A DNA stretch of 64,000 nucleotides from assembly GCF_030163795.1 (NCBI RefSeq), contig NZ_JASJOF010000004.1:62001-126000 (forward strand). Direction: 5' to 3'. This DNA comes from Roseicyclus marinus (lineage in GTDB: Bacteria; Pseudomonadota; Alphaproteobacteria; Rhodobacterales; Rhodobacteraceae). The notes below the pieces were generated by a model that was not told the origin of the DNA, ran no database searches, and saw only the letters and a list, made by a program, of their open reading frames with translations. Positions 32,874 through 42,293 of this stretch are shown here, piece after piece (position 1 is the stretch's first letter; each line of letters begins with the position of its first letter). The translations under genes were made by a program, and so were the position numbers.

Positions 32874-34061
32874 TCAGGTCACAGCCTGCCGCGCAAGGTA
32901 TTCGGGCCGGTCCCACAACCGGTCCCGGATCACCTCCTCGATCGTGGCGGCGGCACAAATCACCTCGCTCTCCGAGACGTAGAGCGGCGTGAACCCGAAC
33001 CGCATGATATCCGGCGCGCGGAAATCCCCGATCACGTCGCGCGCGATCAGCGCCTGCATGGCCGCATAGCCATGCTTGAACCTGAACGACACCTGACTGC
33101 CCCGCGCGCGCGCATCGCGCGGGCTGGCCAGCACCAGCTCGGGACAACGCGCCTCCACTTCCGCGATGAAGCTTTCGCAAAGCCGGATCGAGGCTTCACG
33201 CAGGTCGCCCATATCCACGCCCTCCCAAACCTCCAGCGCCGCTTCCAGCGCGGTCATCTGCAACACGGGCGGCGTTCCGACCCGCATCCGCTCCACTCCC
33301 GGCGCGGGCCGATACTCCAGATCGAAGGCAAAAGGCGCCTCATGCCCCAACCACCCCGCCAGCGCGGGCTGGACCGTATCGGCCAGATCGGGCCGGACAT
33401 AGATAAAGGCCGGTGCGCCCGGACCGCCGTTGAGATATTTGTAGGTGCAGCCCACCGCGAATTCCGCGCCACAGCCCGCCAGATCGACTGGCACGGCGCC
33501 CGCGCTATGGGCAAGATCCCAGATCATCACCGCGCCGACCTCGTGCGCGCGGGCCGTGATCGCCGCCATGTCGTGCATCCGCCCGGTGCGGTAATCGACC
33601 TGCGTCAGCATCACCACCGCGACCTCCTCGGTGATCGCTTGGGCGACATCTTCGGGCTCGACCAGCCGCAACTCGTGGCCTTGATCCAGATGAGTTAACA
33701 AACCCTTGGCGATGTAGAGATCCGTTGGGAAATTCCCAAGATCCGACAGGATCTGTTTACGTTTTGGTGAGATTTGCAGCGCTGCCGATAACGCTTGGTA
33801 AACCTTGATCGAGAGCGTGTCGCCCATCACCACGCTGCCCTCGGGCGCCCCGACCAGCCGCGCGACCCGGTCCCCCACGCGCGAGGGTTGCGCCATCCAC
33901 CCGTCAAGGTTCCAGCCCTTGATCAGATGCGCGCCCCACTCCCCGGAGATCGCCTCCGCAACCCGAGCCGGAACCGATTTCGGTAATGGTCCCAACGAGT
34001 TGCCGTCGAGGTAGATCATCCCCTCGGGGATGTCGAACATGTGTTTACGCAAGACACTCAC
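32874..34061 (-). CDS. kynU: Kynureninase, GTG start
   Basis: A 395-residue PLP enzyme that splits kynurenine to anthranilate and alanine. The PLP lysine lies in [15 protein letters not shown], with [14 protein letters not shown] and the substrate-binding [17 protein letters not shown] also visible. A GTG at 34061 overlapping the kynA stop (GTGA) is preferred. A longer ATG start at 34082 would add MACKGAA, read from kynA's own 3' coding end. The coupling with kynA marks a tryptophan-to-anthranilate operon. A kynurenine formamidase gene is not adjacent. Confidence 0.93.
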   Translation of the reverse strand: MSVLRKHMFDIPEGMIYLDGNSLGPLPKSVPARVAEAISGEWGAHLIKGWNLDGWMAQPSRVGDRVARLVGAPEGSVVMGDTLSIKVYQALSAALQISPKRKQILSDLGNFPTDLYIAKGLLTHLDQGHELRLVEPEDVAQAITEEVAVVMLTQVDYRTGRMHDMAAITARAHEVGAVMIWDLAHSAGAVPVDLAGCGAEFAVGCTYKYLNGGPGAPAFIYVRPDLADTVQPALAGWLGHEAPFAFDLEYRPAPGVERMRVGTPPVLQMTALEAALEVWEGVDMGDLREASIRLCESFIAEVEARCPELVLASPRDARARGSQVSFRFKHGYAAMQALIARDVIGDFRAPDIMRFGFTPLYVSESEVICAAATIEEVIRDRLWDRPEYLARQAVT

Positions 34062-34888
34062 AGCTGCCCCCTTACATGCCAAAGTTCGGGAAACAGCTCC
34101 ACCTCCAGCATACGCCGCAAATATTGCACCCCCGATGTTCCCCCCGTGCCGCGCTTGAAACCGATGATCCGCTCAACCGTCGTCACGTGATTGAACCGCC
34201 AACGCCGAAAATAGTCTTCCAGATCAACGAGTTTCTCGGCCAGCTCGTAGAGTTCCCACTGCTCTTGCGGCACCTCGTAGACTCGCGCCCAGGCGTCCCG
34301 GATCGCGTCCTGGGCCTGATGCGGGGCCTCCATCCGGTAATATTCCGAAAAATCCCGCCCCATCGCCGCGCCAAGCCGGTCAAGTGCCACATGATAAAGG
34401 GATTTTTCCGCCACTTCCGCCATCAGCGCGGCATGAAGCACGGGCCGGTGTTCGTGCACCTTCAGCATCGCCATATTGCGATTGCCCAGCATGAATTCGA
34501 TGCGGCGATACTGATGTGATTGAAATCCCGAGGATTTTCCCAAATCGTCGCGAAACGCCGTGTAATCCGATGGGGTCATCGTGCGCAGCACGTCCCACGC
34601 GCCGTTCAACTGCTCGAATATCCGCGACACACGCGTCAACATCTTGAAAACGGGTCGAATTTCAACACCCGCCAACCCGTTGCGCGCCGCGGCCAGCTCA
34701 TGGATCGCCAACCGCATCCACAATTCGCTGGTCTGGTGCTGGATGATGAACAGCATCTCGTCATGCGCATCCGACAGCGGCTTCTGCCCCTCCAGCAACC
34801 CCTCCAGCGCAAGGTAATCGCCATAGCTCATCTCCCGCGCATAGGACATTTGCGCGCCGTCGGTGGCCGGATCATAGGCGTCGGTCAT
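34058..34888 (-). CDS. kynA: Tryptophan 2,3-dioxygenase
   Basis: A 276-residue heme dioxygenase that opens the indole ring of tryptophan to N-formylkynurenine. Signature segments are [34 protein letters not shown] (substrate contacts) and the axial-histidine region [22 protein letters not shown]. First gene of kynA-kynU. 63 bases separate it from the metal-transport gene downstream of it on the map, with nothing recognised in them. Confidence 0.95.
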   Translation of the reverse strand: MTDAYDPATDGAQMSYAREMSYGDYLALEGLLEGQKPLSDAHDEMLFIIQHQTSELWMRLAIHELAAARNGLAGVEIRPVFKMLTRVSRIFEQLNGAWDVLRTMTPSDYTAFRDDLGKSSGFQSHQYRRIEFMLGNRNMAMLKVHEHRPVLHAALMAEVAEKSLYHVALDRLGAAMGRDFSEYYRMEAPHQAQDAIRDAWARVYEVPQEQWELYELAEKLVDLEDYFRRWRFNHVTTVERIIGFKRGTGGTSGVQYLRRMLEVELFPELWHVRGQL

Positions 34889-34951
34889 GGCAGAATTCCG
34901 TTGGATGTGCGGAGATTTACCCTGCCCTGAGCCAATGCCGGACGCAACCCG

Positions 34952-35878
34952 TCATGCCCCTGCGGACACACCCACCCGAGCGCGGCGCGGCCCGAAAAGG
35001 CAGGCCAACCCAAGGATCGCGCCCGAGATCGTGGCGATCATTCCCGCGGCACTGACCGAATTAGAAAAGCCCAACCAGATCGGCCCGTAACCCGCCAGAA
35101 CATAACCAGCAATTGCCGAAAGGATGGCAAAGAAAACAGACCACCAGACCTGCGCCGACAGGCTGTCGGTCATCAACCGCGCGGCGGCAGGCGGACAGAT
35201 GAACATGGCGATCACGATGATCGACCCCACCGCGTCGAAAGCCGCGACAGCCGCCACCGCCGCCGTGACGACAAGCCCCAGACCGATGGCCGATACCGGC
35301 AAACCGATCGCCTGCGCGAAACCTTCGTCAAAGGTCGACAGTTTCAACGGACGCCAGAACACCCACGTCAAAACCGCGATCGACCCCGCCACAAACCCCA
35401 TGCGCGGCAATTCCGGCGGCAAACCGGCGAGCGCCACGGGGTCGATCAGGCTGCTCCATCCCTCGGCCCTGAGCCAGATCAGCGTTTCCAGATTGCCCAT
35501 CAGCGCATGTTCGACGTCCAGATGAACGCCGCTCGTGTCGGACTGTTCGAGAAGCAGCACACCCCCGGCAAAAAGGGCCGTGAAAACAACACCCATGGCA
35601 GCCCCGGGTTCGATCCCGCCCAGACGCCGGATCGCCTCGATCAGAACCACGGCAACCAGCGCGGCAGCCCCAGCGCCCAAAAGCATCGGGATGGCCGCAA
35701 CGGTGCCCGTGATCAGAAAGGCAACCACGATGCCCGGCAGGACAACGTGGGAAATCGCATCACCGATCAGCGCCTGCCGCCGCAGGATCAAGAAATTGCC
35801 CGGCAGCGCGCAGGCCACGGCCGCCAGCACCCCGATCAGGATCGGCGTCAGGGAAAACTGAACGAATTCAACACCCAT
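34952..35878 (-). CDS. Mn/Fe-type ABC transporter permease, second
   Basis: A 308-residue ABC-3 family membrane protein with about eight hydrophobic segments. The cytoplasmic coupling motif is visible at ALIGDAISHVVLPGIVVAFL, and the family FDAVGSIIVIAMFICPPAAARL lies near the C-terminus. It pairs with the longer permease encoded 3 bases upstream to form the channel of a SitABCD/MntABCD-like importer. Last gene of the four-gene operon. Confidence 0.9.
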   Translation of the reverse strand: MGVEFVQFSLTPILIGVLAAVACALPGNFLILRRQALIGDAISHVVLPGIVVAFLITGTVAAIPMLLGAGAAALVAVVLIEAIRRLGGIEPGAAMGVVFTALFAGGVLLLEQSDTSGVHLDVEHALMGNLETLIWLRAEGWSSLIDPVALAGLPPELPRMGFVAGSIAVLTWVFWRPLKLSTFDEGFAQAIGLPVSAIGLGLVVTAAVAAVAAFDAVGSIIVIAMFICPPAAARLMTDSLSAQVWWSVFFAILSAIAGYVLAGYGPIWLGFSNSVSAAGMIATISGAILGLACLFGPRRARVGVSAGA

Positions 35879-35881
35879 GAC

Positions 35882-37093
35882 TTAGAACCCCACCGGTTGC
35901 GGCGGCCCCAGCCGCGCGTCGAAATCGGCGATCTGGTCGGCGGTGAAGACGTCTTCGATTGGGGTCAGACCGTCATAGCGCCCGGTCAGGCTCGTGTCCT
36001 GATGCACCCGGCGCGCTATGTCCCAGCGACGTTCGTCCCGCGCGATCTTGGCCGCATGTGCCCTGCCCTTGTCGGTGGCGACCCCGTCGGCGCGGATCAA
36101 CCCCTCCGCCCGCAGGATGCGCAGGGTCAAGGGATCGTGGATCGGCTCGCCCCGCACCAGCGCCAGAAGCCCCTGCCGCCGATGCACCCGGCGCTGGAAC
36201 CGGCGATGCGCAAGGCTCGCCGCCAGAACGCCCCGCGCAGGCGCCAAAAGCAGCGACAGCGCGAAGAGGGCTGCCGCAATCAGCACGATGATCGGCCCGG
36301 TCGGCAAGTCCGGCGCTGAGGCCGACAGCGCCGCCCCGACATAGCCAGAGACGCCACCGATGGCCCCGGCGGCCCACAACACCCGTTCCACCCGATTGGT
36401 CCAGAACCGCGCGGTGACGGCGGGAATGATGAGCAATGCGACGATCAGGATCAGGCCCACCAGCTTCAACCCGATCACGGTCACCGCCATGACCAGCCCC
36501 ATCATCGCAAGGTCGACGCGACGCGTATCGACCCCCATGGCGGCGGCATAGCCGGCGTCGAAACTGACCAGCGTCATGGGCCGGCGCAGAACCCAGATCG
36601 CGGCCACGACCAGCGCACCGCCAATGGCGATGATCTGGGCATCTTGCAGCAGCATCCCGGCGGTGGAGCCCAAAAGGAAATCCTCCAACCCCGCCTGCCG
36701 CCCACGATCCAGCGTCTGGATCACGGTCAAAAGCACCACGCCAAAGCCGAAGAACACCGAAAGAACCGCGCCGATGGCGGCATCCTCGGCCAGCCGCGTT
36801 CGGTGCGCGATCCATTCGACCAGCAAAAGGCCAATCCAGGCGCTCAGGGCCGACCCCAGCAACAGGCCGATCAGACTGCGCCCCTCGCCGCCAAGCGCCA
36901 CCATGATGAGAAAGGCGATGCCAACGCCGGGCAGGGTCGCATGGGCCACCGCATCCGACACCAGCGCGCGCTTGCGCAGAAACAGGAAGCTGCCCGCCGT
37001 CCCCGCCGCAAATCCCAAAAGCGCCGCCCCGATGGCGACCAGAGCGGCGTTATAGCCCGCCTGAAGCGTCAAAGCGTCGAGGAACGCTTCCAT
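35882..37093 (-). CDS. Mn/Fe-type ABC transporter permease with fused cytosolic winged-helix-like domain
   Basis: A 403-residue protein. Residues 1 to about 290 are an ABC-3 permease (KRALVSDAVAHATLPGVGIAFL coupling motif, LKLVGLILIVALLIIPAVTARF). Residues about 297-403 are a charged soluble domain (RRFQRRVHRRQGLLALVRG...LRILRAEGLIRADG...TDKGRAHAAKIARDERRWDIAR), which looks like the winged-helix part of a DtxR/MntR-like protein. Such tails occur in one subgroup of manganese permeases and may sense metal or bind nucleotides. It sits between the ATPase (3 bases away) and the second permease. Confidence 0.88.
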   Translation of the reverse strand: MEAFLDALTLQAGYNAALVAIGAALLGFAAGTAGSFLFLRKRALVSDAVAHATLPGVGIAFLIMVALGGEGRSLIGLLLGSALSAWIGLLLVEWIAHRTRLAEDAAIGAVLSVFFGFGVVLLTVIQTLDRGRQAGLEDFLLGSTAGMLLQDAQIIAIGGALVVAAIWVLRRPMTLVSFDAGYAAAMGVDTRRVDLAMMGLVMAVTVIGLKLVGLILIVALLIIPAVTARFWTNRVERVLWAAGAIGGVSGYVGAALSASAPDLPTGPIIVLIAAALFALSLLLAPARGVLAASLAHRRFQRRVHRRQGLLALVRGEPIHDPLTLRILRAEGLIRADGVATDKGRAHAAKIARDERRWDIARRVHQDTSLTGRYDGLTPIEDVFTADQIADFDARLGPPQPVGF

Positions 37094-37096
37094 GAC

Positions 37097-37921
37097 CTAG
37101 CCCACGGTCAGGGCAAGATCGGCCAGTTGCGTCGCGGCCAGCCGCCCGCCATAGGTTTCTGCCAACGCGGAAGGGGTGAAGGTCGTATCAACCGGCCCCT
37201 CGGCCATCGCGCGGACATTGACCAAGAACACATGGTCGAAATAGGCCGTGACCGTCGATAGGTCGTGATGCACCGCGATGACGGATTTTCCTTGTGCCTT
37301 CAGCTCTTTGAGCAGGTCGATGATGGCGCGCTCGGTCGCGGCATCGACGCCTGCGAAAGGCTCGTCCAGAAGGTAGAGATCCGCCTCCTGCGCCAGCGCG
37401 CGCGCCAGAAAGACGCGCTGCTGTTGGCCGCCGGACAATTGCCCGATCTGGCGGCCGGCAAAGGCATCCATCCCCACGCGGGCCAAGGCCTCGGTCGCCA
37501 GCGCGCGCTCGGCGCGGCTGACGCGGCCGAACAGGCCCAGCTTGCGGTAGCGGCCCATCAGGACCACGTCGATCACCGTCGTGGGGAAATCCCAGTCGAC
37601 GCTGGCGCGCTGCGGCACATAGGCGATGCGGTCGCGCGCCGCCGCGAGCGGCTGGCCGAACACGGTGACCTGACCCGAGACGCGCGGGATCAGGCCGAGC
37701 GATGCCTTGAGCAGCGTGGATTTCCCCGCGCCATTCGGACCGATGATGGCCGACATGGCCCCCGCCGGAAAGGTCGCATCGACCGAAAACAGCGCGGGCT
37801 TTTCCCCGTAGCTGACGGTCAGACCGCGCAGGGCCAGCGGGCTGGAAGGATCAGCCTCCGGGCCCGTCGCCTGCCCGTCGCGGGCCGCCAATGTCAGCAC
37901 TTCGGGCATGTCGTTCCTCAA
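37097..37921 (-). CDS. Mn/Fe-type ABC transporter ATP-binding protein
   Basis: A 274-residue ABC ATPase: Walker A GPNGAGKSTLLKA, Q-loop YVPQRASVDWDFPTT (the DWDFP wording is typical of Mn/Zn importers), signature LSGGQQQR, Walker B DLYLLDEPFAGVD. The start overlaps the binding-protein stop by four bases. It energises uptake with the two permeases downstream. Confidence 0.92.
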   Translation of the reverse strand: MRNDMPEVLTLAARDGQATGPEADPSSPLALRGLTVSYGEKPALFSVDATFPAGAMSAIIGPNGAGKSTLLKASLGLIPRVSGQVTVFGQPLAAARDRIAYVPQRASVDWDFPTTVIDVVLMGRYRKLGLFGRVSRAERALATEALARVGMDAFAGRQIGQLSGGQQQRVFLARALAQEADLYLLDEPFAGVDAATERAIIDLLKELKAQGKSVIAVHHDLSTVTAYFDHVFLVNVRAMAEGPVDTTFTPSALAETYGGRLAATQLADLALTVG

Positions 37922-38868
37922 TTCATGGCCAGTTCGTCGATCCGACCGCGTTCCGGTGCCTGCCCACCAAGCGCGCGGGCGATGGTGGTCACGTTGTGAT
38001 CGATCATGCCCAGGTAGGTGCCCTCGTAGGTGCCGGGCGCGCCCATGGCATCGGAGAACAGCTCGCCCCCGACCACCACCTCGTGGCCCTGCGCGGCCGC
38101 GCCTTCGATCAGCGCGCGGATGTTGCGGTCAGAGACGGAGCTTTCGACAAAGACCGCGCCGATATCGCGGGCGACCAGCATGTCGACCAGTTCGCTGATG
38201 CGCTGCAAGCCCGCCTCGCTTTCTGTCGATATGCCCTGAATACCCACGACCTCGAACCCGTAGGCGGCTCCGAAATAGTTGAAGGCGTCATGCGCCGTCA
38301 CCAGAACCCGGCTTTCTGCGGGGATCGAGGCCAGAACGGACTGCGAATAGACCGCGAGGTCGGAAAGCTCGGCCAGATGCGTCGCCGCGTTGGCGGTGAA
38401 GGCATCGGCATGTTCGGGCCGTGCGTCGATCATCGCGTCCCGCGTGGCCAGAACGACGCGCGACCAGAGATTTGGGTTCATCCAGACATGGGGATCGAAC
38501 CGATCCTCGTAATCCTCCGATCCGATCAGCTGGATCTGCGGAACCGCCTCTGCCACGGCGACGACGGGCCTGGTTTGACCCAATTCCAGCAGGAATTCCT
38601 CCAGCTGCGCCTCAAGGTAAAGACCATTCCACAGGACCAGATCGGCCTGCGCGGTCGCCACGATGTCGCTGCGGGTTTGGCGATAGGCATGGGGGTCGAC
38701 GCCCGGCCCCATCAGCGCGGTCACATCCACCAAGTCGCCTCCCACCTGCCGAGCGGCATCCGCGATCATGCCGGTCGTGGCGATGACGTTCAGGCGATCT
38801 TGAGCGGCTGCCGGCATCGCCAAGGCAGCGGCGGTTGCAAGCGAGAGTAGAACACGTCGGGTCAGCAT
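37918..38868 (-). CDS. Metal-binding periplasmic protein of Mn/Fe ABC transporter (cluster A-I)
   Basis: A 316-residue TroA-like binding protein with a signal peptide (residues 1-22, AAAQ). Expected metal ligands are His in GVDPHAY and FDPHVWMNP, the TAHDAFNYF segment and acidic ESSVSD. It has no His-rich loop as found in zinc-specific ZnuA, so manganese or ferrous iron is the likelier cargo. First gene of the operon, 54 bases from the nearest operator-like palindrome. Confidence 0.9.
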   Translation of the reverse strand: MLTRRVLLSLATAAALAMPAAAQDRLNVIATTGMIADAARQVGGDLVDVTALMGPGVDPHAYRQTRSDIVATAQADLVLWNGLYLEAQLEEFLLELGQTRPVVAVAEAVPQIQLIGSEDYEDRFDPHVWMNPNLWSRVVLATRDAMIDARPEHADAFTANAATHLAELSDLAVYSQSVLASIPAESRVLVTAHDAFNYFGAAYGFEVVGIQGISTESEAGLQRISELVDMLVARDIGAVFVESSVSDRNIRALIEGAAAQGHEVVVGGELFSDAMGAPGTYEGTYLGMIDHNVTTIARALGGQAPERGRIDELAMN

Positions 38869-38928
38869 CGGGTATCCCTGTAACCTGTCCGCGCTGTCGG
38901 GCGCGGTCCGTGCCGTCAGCCTAGGATA

Positions 38929-38975
38929 TTGCGACGCATTCGCAGAAAGTCAAGGAAGTTGCGACTTAGTCGCAA
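38929..38975 (-). promoter_or_regulatory. Tandem Fur-family-like operators upstream of the metal importer
   Basis: A perfect 17-base dyad, TTGCGACT-T-AGTCGCAA (38959-38975), and a degenerate copy, TTGCGA...TCGCAG (38929-38945). Their centres are 30 bases apart, close to three helical turns, so bound dimers would lie on one face of the DNA. Fur/Mur-type metalloregulators use similar TTGC-x-A dyads in alphaproteobacteria. The location in front of a Mn/Fe importer fits, but which regulator binds is not shown. Confidence 0.6.
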
Positions 38976-38999
38976 GAAAGACTGGCGCCGGAACCTTGG

Positions 39000-40079
39000 T
39001 CAGCCCTCCCGCAGGCTCAGGCCGCTTTCGCTGTCGAACAGATGGATGTCGCTCTCATTCCCGCCAACGCGGATGGTCTCGTCCATGGCGATCCGCGTCT
39101 GGCCGGGGCTGTGGACGGTGACGGGCGCGCCGGTGGCGGTCGCGCCATAGACATAGCTTTCGCCGCCCAGTTGCTCGACCGACCGCACATGAACCGTGAC
39201 CGGCCCATCCTCGGCCACGCGCAAATGGTTCGGGCGAATGCCCAGCGTCACCTTTTCGCCCGCGACCTGTCCAAAGCCCGCAGCGGGCAGGCGCAGCATC
39301 TCGCCCGTATCCAGATGCAACAGTGTCCGGTCGCCGGGATCGACCTGGCCGGTCAGGAAATTCATCTTGGGGCTGCCGATGAACCCCGCCACGAACAGAT
39401 TGGCGGGCCGGTTGTACAGGTCCAGCGGCCGCCCGAATTGTTCCAGCTTTCCAAGGCGCAGGACCGCAATCTTGTCGGCCATGGTCATCGCCTCGACCTG
39501 GTCGTGGGTGACGTAGATCATGGTGTTGCCAAGACGGCGGTGCAGCGCCGCGATCTCACCCCGCATGTCCACGCGCAACTCGGCGTCAAGGTTCGACAGG
39601 GGCTCGTCGAACAGGAACACGCGCGGCTCGCGCACCACCGCGCGACCGATGGCGACACGCTGGCGCTGTCCGCCCGACAGGTCCTTGGGCCGGCGGTCGA
39701 GAAGCTGCTCGATCTGGAGCATCCGGGCCACCTCGCCCACCTTGGCGGCGATCTCGCCCTTGGGCGTGTTAATGTTCTCGAGGCCAAAGGACAGGTTCTG
39801 GCGCACCGTCATATGCGGGTAGAGTGCGTAGGATTGGAACACCATCGCGAGCCCCCGGTCGGCGGCGGGGATATCGTTGACCACCTCGCCCCCGATGGCG
39901 ATGTCACCGCCCGAGATATCCTCCAGCCCCGAGATCATCCGCAACAGCGTGGATTTCCCGCAGCCCGACGGCCCGACGAAAACGCAAAACTCGCCATGCG
40001 CGATCTGCAGGTCGATGCCCTTGATCACCTCGGCCGCGCCATAGGCCTTGCGCACCTCCCTCAGTTCGATGGCGGCCAT
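39000..40079 (-). CDS. Sugar ABC transporter ATP-binding protein, UgpC/MalK type
   Basis: A 359-residue CUT1 ATPase: Walker A GPSGCGKSTLLRM, signature LSGGQRQRVAIGRAVVREP, Walker B VFLFDEPLSNLDAELR, then a C-terminal OB-fold (TOBE) domain from about residue 235 (GFIGSPKMNFL onwards). Last gene of the minus-strand sugar operon, 3 bases after the permease. Such subunits may be shared between several importers. Confidence 0.92.
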   Translation of the reverse strand: MAAIELREVRKAYGAAEVIKGIDLQIAHGEFCVFVGPSGCGKSTLLRMISGLEDISGGDIAIGGEVVNDIPAADRGLAMVFQSYALYPHMTVRQNLSFGLENINTPKGEIAAKVGEVARMLQIEQLLDRRPKDLSGGQRQRVAIGRAVVREPRVFLFDEPLSNLDAELRVDMRGEIAALHRRLGNTMIYVTHDQVEAMTMADKIAVLRLGKLEQFGRPLDLYNRPANLFVAGFIGSPKMNFLTGQVDPGDRTLLHLDTGEMLRLPAAGFGQVAGEKVTLGIRPNHLRVAEDGPVTVHVRSVEQLGGESYVYGATATGAPVTVHSPGQTRIAMDETIRVGGNESDIHLFDSESGLSLREG

Positions 40080-40082
40080 GAT

Positions 40083-41135
40083 CTATTTCCCTCCCGTCGA
40101 GGCGATGCCCGTGGCGATGTATTTCTGCAAGAACATGAACACCATCGCGATCGGCAAAAGCGTCAGCACCGTCATCGCCAGAAGCGCGGACCATTGCGTC
40201 TGAAGCTCGCCCTGAAAGGAATTGAGCGCGAGCTGCAGGGTGAAATTCTCCGATTGGGTCAGCACGATGAGCGGCCAGAGGAAATCGTTCCAGCGCCACA
40301 TGATGGCAAGGATCGCCAGCACCGCGATGGCAGGTGCCGAAAGCGGCAAGATGATGCGCCAGTAGATCTTCCATTCCGATGCCTTGTCCATCCGCGCGGC
40401 GTCCAGGATCTCGTCGGGGATGGTGAGCATGTATTGGCGCAGCAAGAACACCCCCGTGGGCGTCGCCGCGCCGGGGATGATGACCCCCCAGAGGCTGTTG
40501 AACATGCCCAGTTCCGTGACGATCAAAAACAGCGGCACCAGAACCACCGTTTGCGGGATCATCAGCGTTCCGATGACCAGAAGAAGCACGACAGTCCGCC
40601 CTCGGAACTGGTATTTCGACAGCGCAAAGGCCGCCATGCTGTTTGTCAGCAGCATGATCAACGTCGCCGTGACCGTGATGAAGGTCGAATTCCAGAAATA
40701 GAGCAGGAAGTTGAAGCGCCCGAAGAGGTCGGAATAGTTTTCGGTCGCCAGCGTGAAGCGTTCCACCGGCACGCGGTCGCCGATATCGATGGTCAGGCGC
40801 GTCTCGGGATCGGCGGGGTCCACCATCTGCGCGCGCAGGCCCACGCGGCGCAGTTGGGCAAGGATCTTGCCCTCATGCTCGCCGCCCGTGATCTCGAAAA
40901 GCGGCAGGGGGTCGGCATATCCATCCAGCGTGATGGTCTGCTGCTGATAGGGCAGGAAGGTGGGTGGGTAACGCTGCAGGTCGGCCTCGGTCTTGAAGCT
41001 CGACAGAACCAGCCAGACGACCGGGAAGAACATCAAGAACACGCCAAGAAAGAGGTAGCCGTAGCTCGCCCAATCGGTCCAGTGCAGCCGCGCACCGCCC
41101 CTCGTCGCGGTGAGAAAGGCGAGGGTCCGGCTCAT
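40083..41135 (-). CDS. Sugar ABC transporter permease, MalG type
   Basis: A 350-residue inner-membrane protein with about six hydrophobic segments and the EAA loop DAARMDKASEWKIYWRIILPLSAPA. A soluble insertion of roughly 90 residues (about 50-140, from FKTEADLQRYPPTFLP to ATENYSDLFGRFN) follows the first segment, longer than in most MalG-like proteins. Separated from the partner permease by three tandem palindromes. Confidence 0.9.
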   Translation of the reverse strand: MSRTLAFLTATRGGARLHWTDWASYGYLFLGVFLMFFPVVWLVLSSFKTEADLQRYPPTFLPYQQQTITLDGYADPLPLFEITGGEHEGKILAQLRRVGLRAQMVDPADPETRLTIDIGDRVPVERFTLATENYSDLFGRFNFLLYFWNSTFITVTATLIMLLTNSMAAFALSKYQFRGRTVVLLLVIGTLMIPQTVVLVPLFLIVTELGMFNSLWGVIIPGAATPTGVFLLRQYMLTIPDEILDAARMDKASEWKIYWRIILPLSAPAIAVLAILAIMWRWNDFLWPLIVLTQSENFTLQLALNSFQGELQTQWSALLAMTVLTLLPIAMVFMFLQKYIATGIASTGGK

Positions 41136-41152
41136 GGTCTTTCCCCCCGCGC

Positions 41153-41218
41153 CGGAAAACCCGGGTTTTCCGCTCGGGAAAACTGCAGTTTTCCCACCCG
41201 TTTTGCTGCAGCAAAACG
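41153..41218. repeat. Three tandem perfect 20-base palindromes
   Basis: Palindrome 1 is 41153-41172 (half CGGAAAACCC). Palindrome 2 is 41176-41195 (half GGGAAAACTG). Palindrome 3 is 41199-41218 (half CGTTTTGCTG). All are exactly 20 bases, perfect, and separated by exactly 3 bases. They occupy the 105-base gap between two permease genes of one operon. In RNA they would form three consecutive hairpins, and in DNA three dyads at a 23-base period. Confidence 0.85.
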
Positions 41219-41240
41219 CCCCCCTCGGCAGATCGTCACA

Positions 41241-42290
41241 TCACCCATCCGCCGACCTCCGGTTGAGCCAGAGCTGCACCAGCGTCAGCACCACCAGAAC
41301 CCCCGCCACCATCAGCGAGGCCGCCGCCGCAAGCCCGAACAAACGCGGCGCTCCGGCAAACCCCTCTTCGTAGATATATTGGATGATGAAAGTCGTGGCC
41401 GTCCCCGGCCCGCCGCCGGTAAAGGCATAGACCTCGTCGAAGGTCTGCACACCCTTTATGAGCGCCAGAACCAGCACGACCAGCATCGTGGGCGACAAAA
41501 GCGGCAAGGTGATGCGCCGGAACACCCGCCAGGGGCTCGCGCGGTCCATCGTTGCCGCCTCGTAGACATCGCGCGGTATCGCCTGCAATCCGGCCAAAAG
41601 GATCAGGGTGTAAAAGCCCATATGCGCCCAGACCGACAGAAACACCGACCAGCCAAAGGCCCAATCCGCATCCACGAGCCAGTTGTAGCCCCCAATCCCG
41701 GTCCAATCGAGAAAGGCGTTCAACACGCCTTCGCGCTGCAAGATCCATTTCCAGATCAGCGCGACCACCACTGGCGACAGCAGCACGGGGAAAAAGAACA
41801 CCGCCCGGAAAAATCCCCGCGCCCGGATCTCGCGGTTGAGCACGATGGCGGTCAGAAGCGAGAAACCAACCATGATGCCGACCTGCAGCGTCACGAACCA
41901 CGTCGTGTTCCAGACCGCGCGCCAGAACTTGTCCTCGCGGCAGGAATTGGGGTCGAGATAGCTGGCGCAATCGGTGAGCGTCACGAAATTGCGCGCGCCA
42001 ACATAGGGGCGATCGGCCAAAAGCACGTTGTCGCCGCCGGTCGTCGCATAGGCGATATTCAGGATGACCGGCAGAAAGGCGAACAGCCCGAACAGGACAA
42101 GGTTGGGCAACAGGAACACCCAAGCCAGCCGGTTGATCCCCAACAGGCGTTGCAAGCCCAGCATGGGGATTTCCACCAGCCGCATGAGCGGTGAGACCAC
42201 CCGCAACACCAGCCCGTCCCGGGAGGCGCCGCTATCTCGTCCGTGGGTCGGGGCGGGCGCGCTTGCGCCTTGCCCCGTTGTCTCGGTCAT
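41241..42290 (-). CDS. Sugar ABC transporter permease, MalF type
   Basis: A 349-residue permease with a long cytosolic N-terminus (about 55 residues), then six or seven hydrophobic segments. The EAA loop reads YEAATMDRASPWRVFRRITLPLLSPT. A loop containing two cysteines (TDCASYLDPNSCRED), probably periplasmic, follows the first segment. It starts 3 bases after the binding-protein gene and precedes the palindrome block. Confidence 0.9.
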   Translation of the reverse strand: MTETTGQGASAPAPTHGRDSGASRDGLVLRVVSPLMRLVEIPMLGLQRLLGINRLAWVFLLPNLVLFGLFAFLPVILNIAYATTGGDNVLLADRPYVGARNFVTLTDCASYLDPNSCREDKFWRAVWNTTWFVTLQVGIMVGFSLLTAIVLNREIRARGFFRAVFFFPVLLSPVVVALIWKWILQREGVLNAFLDWTGIGGYNWLVDADWAFGWSVFLSVWAHMGFYTLILLAGLQAIPRDVYEAATMDRASPWRVFRRITLPLLSPTMLVVLVLALIKGVQTFDEVYAFTGGGPGTATTFIIQYIYEEGFAGAPRLFGLAAAASLMVAGVLVVLTLVQLWLNRRSADG

Positions 42291-42293
42291 CTT

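Noticed and set aside
39042-42194. Very long plus-strand open frame (over 1000 codons) antisense to the sugar ABC genes
   Set aside because: His-, Arg- and Gln-rich nonsense composition typical of antisense frames in high-GC DNA. The minus strand encodes clear ABC proteins there.
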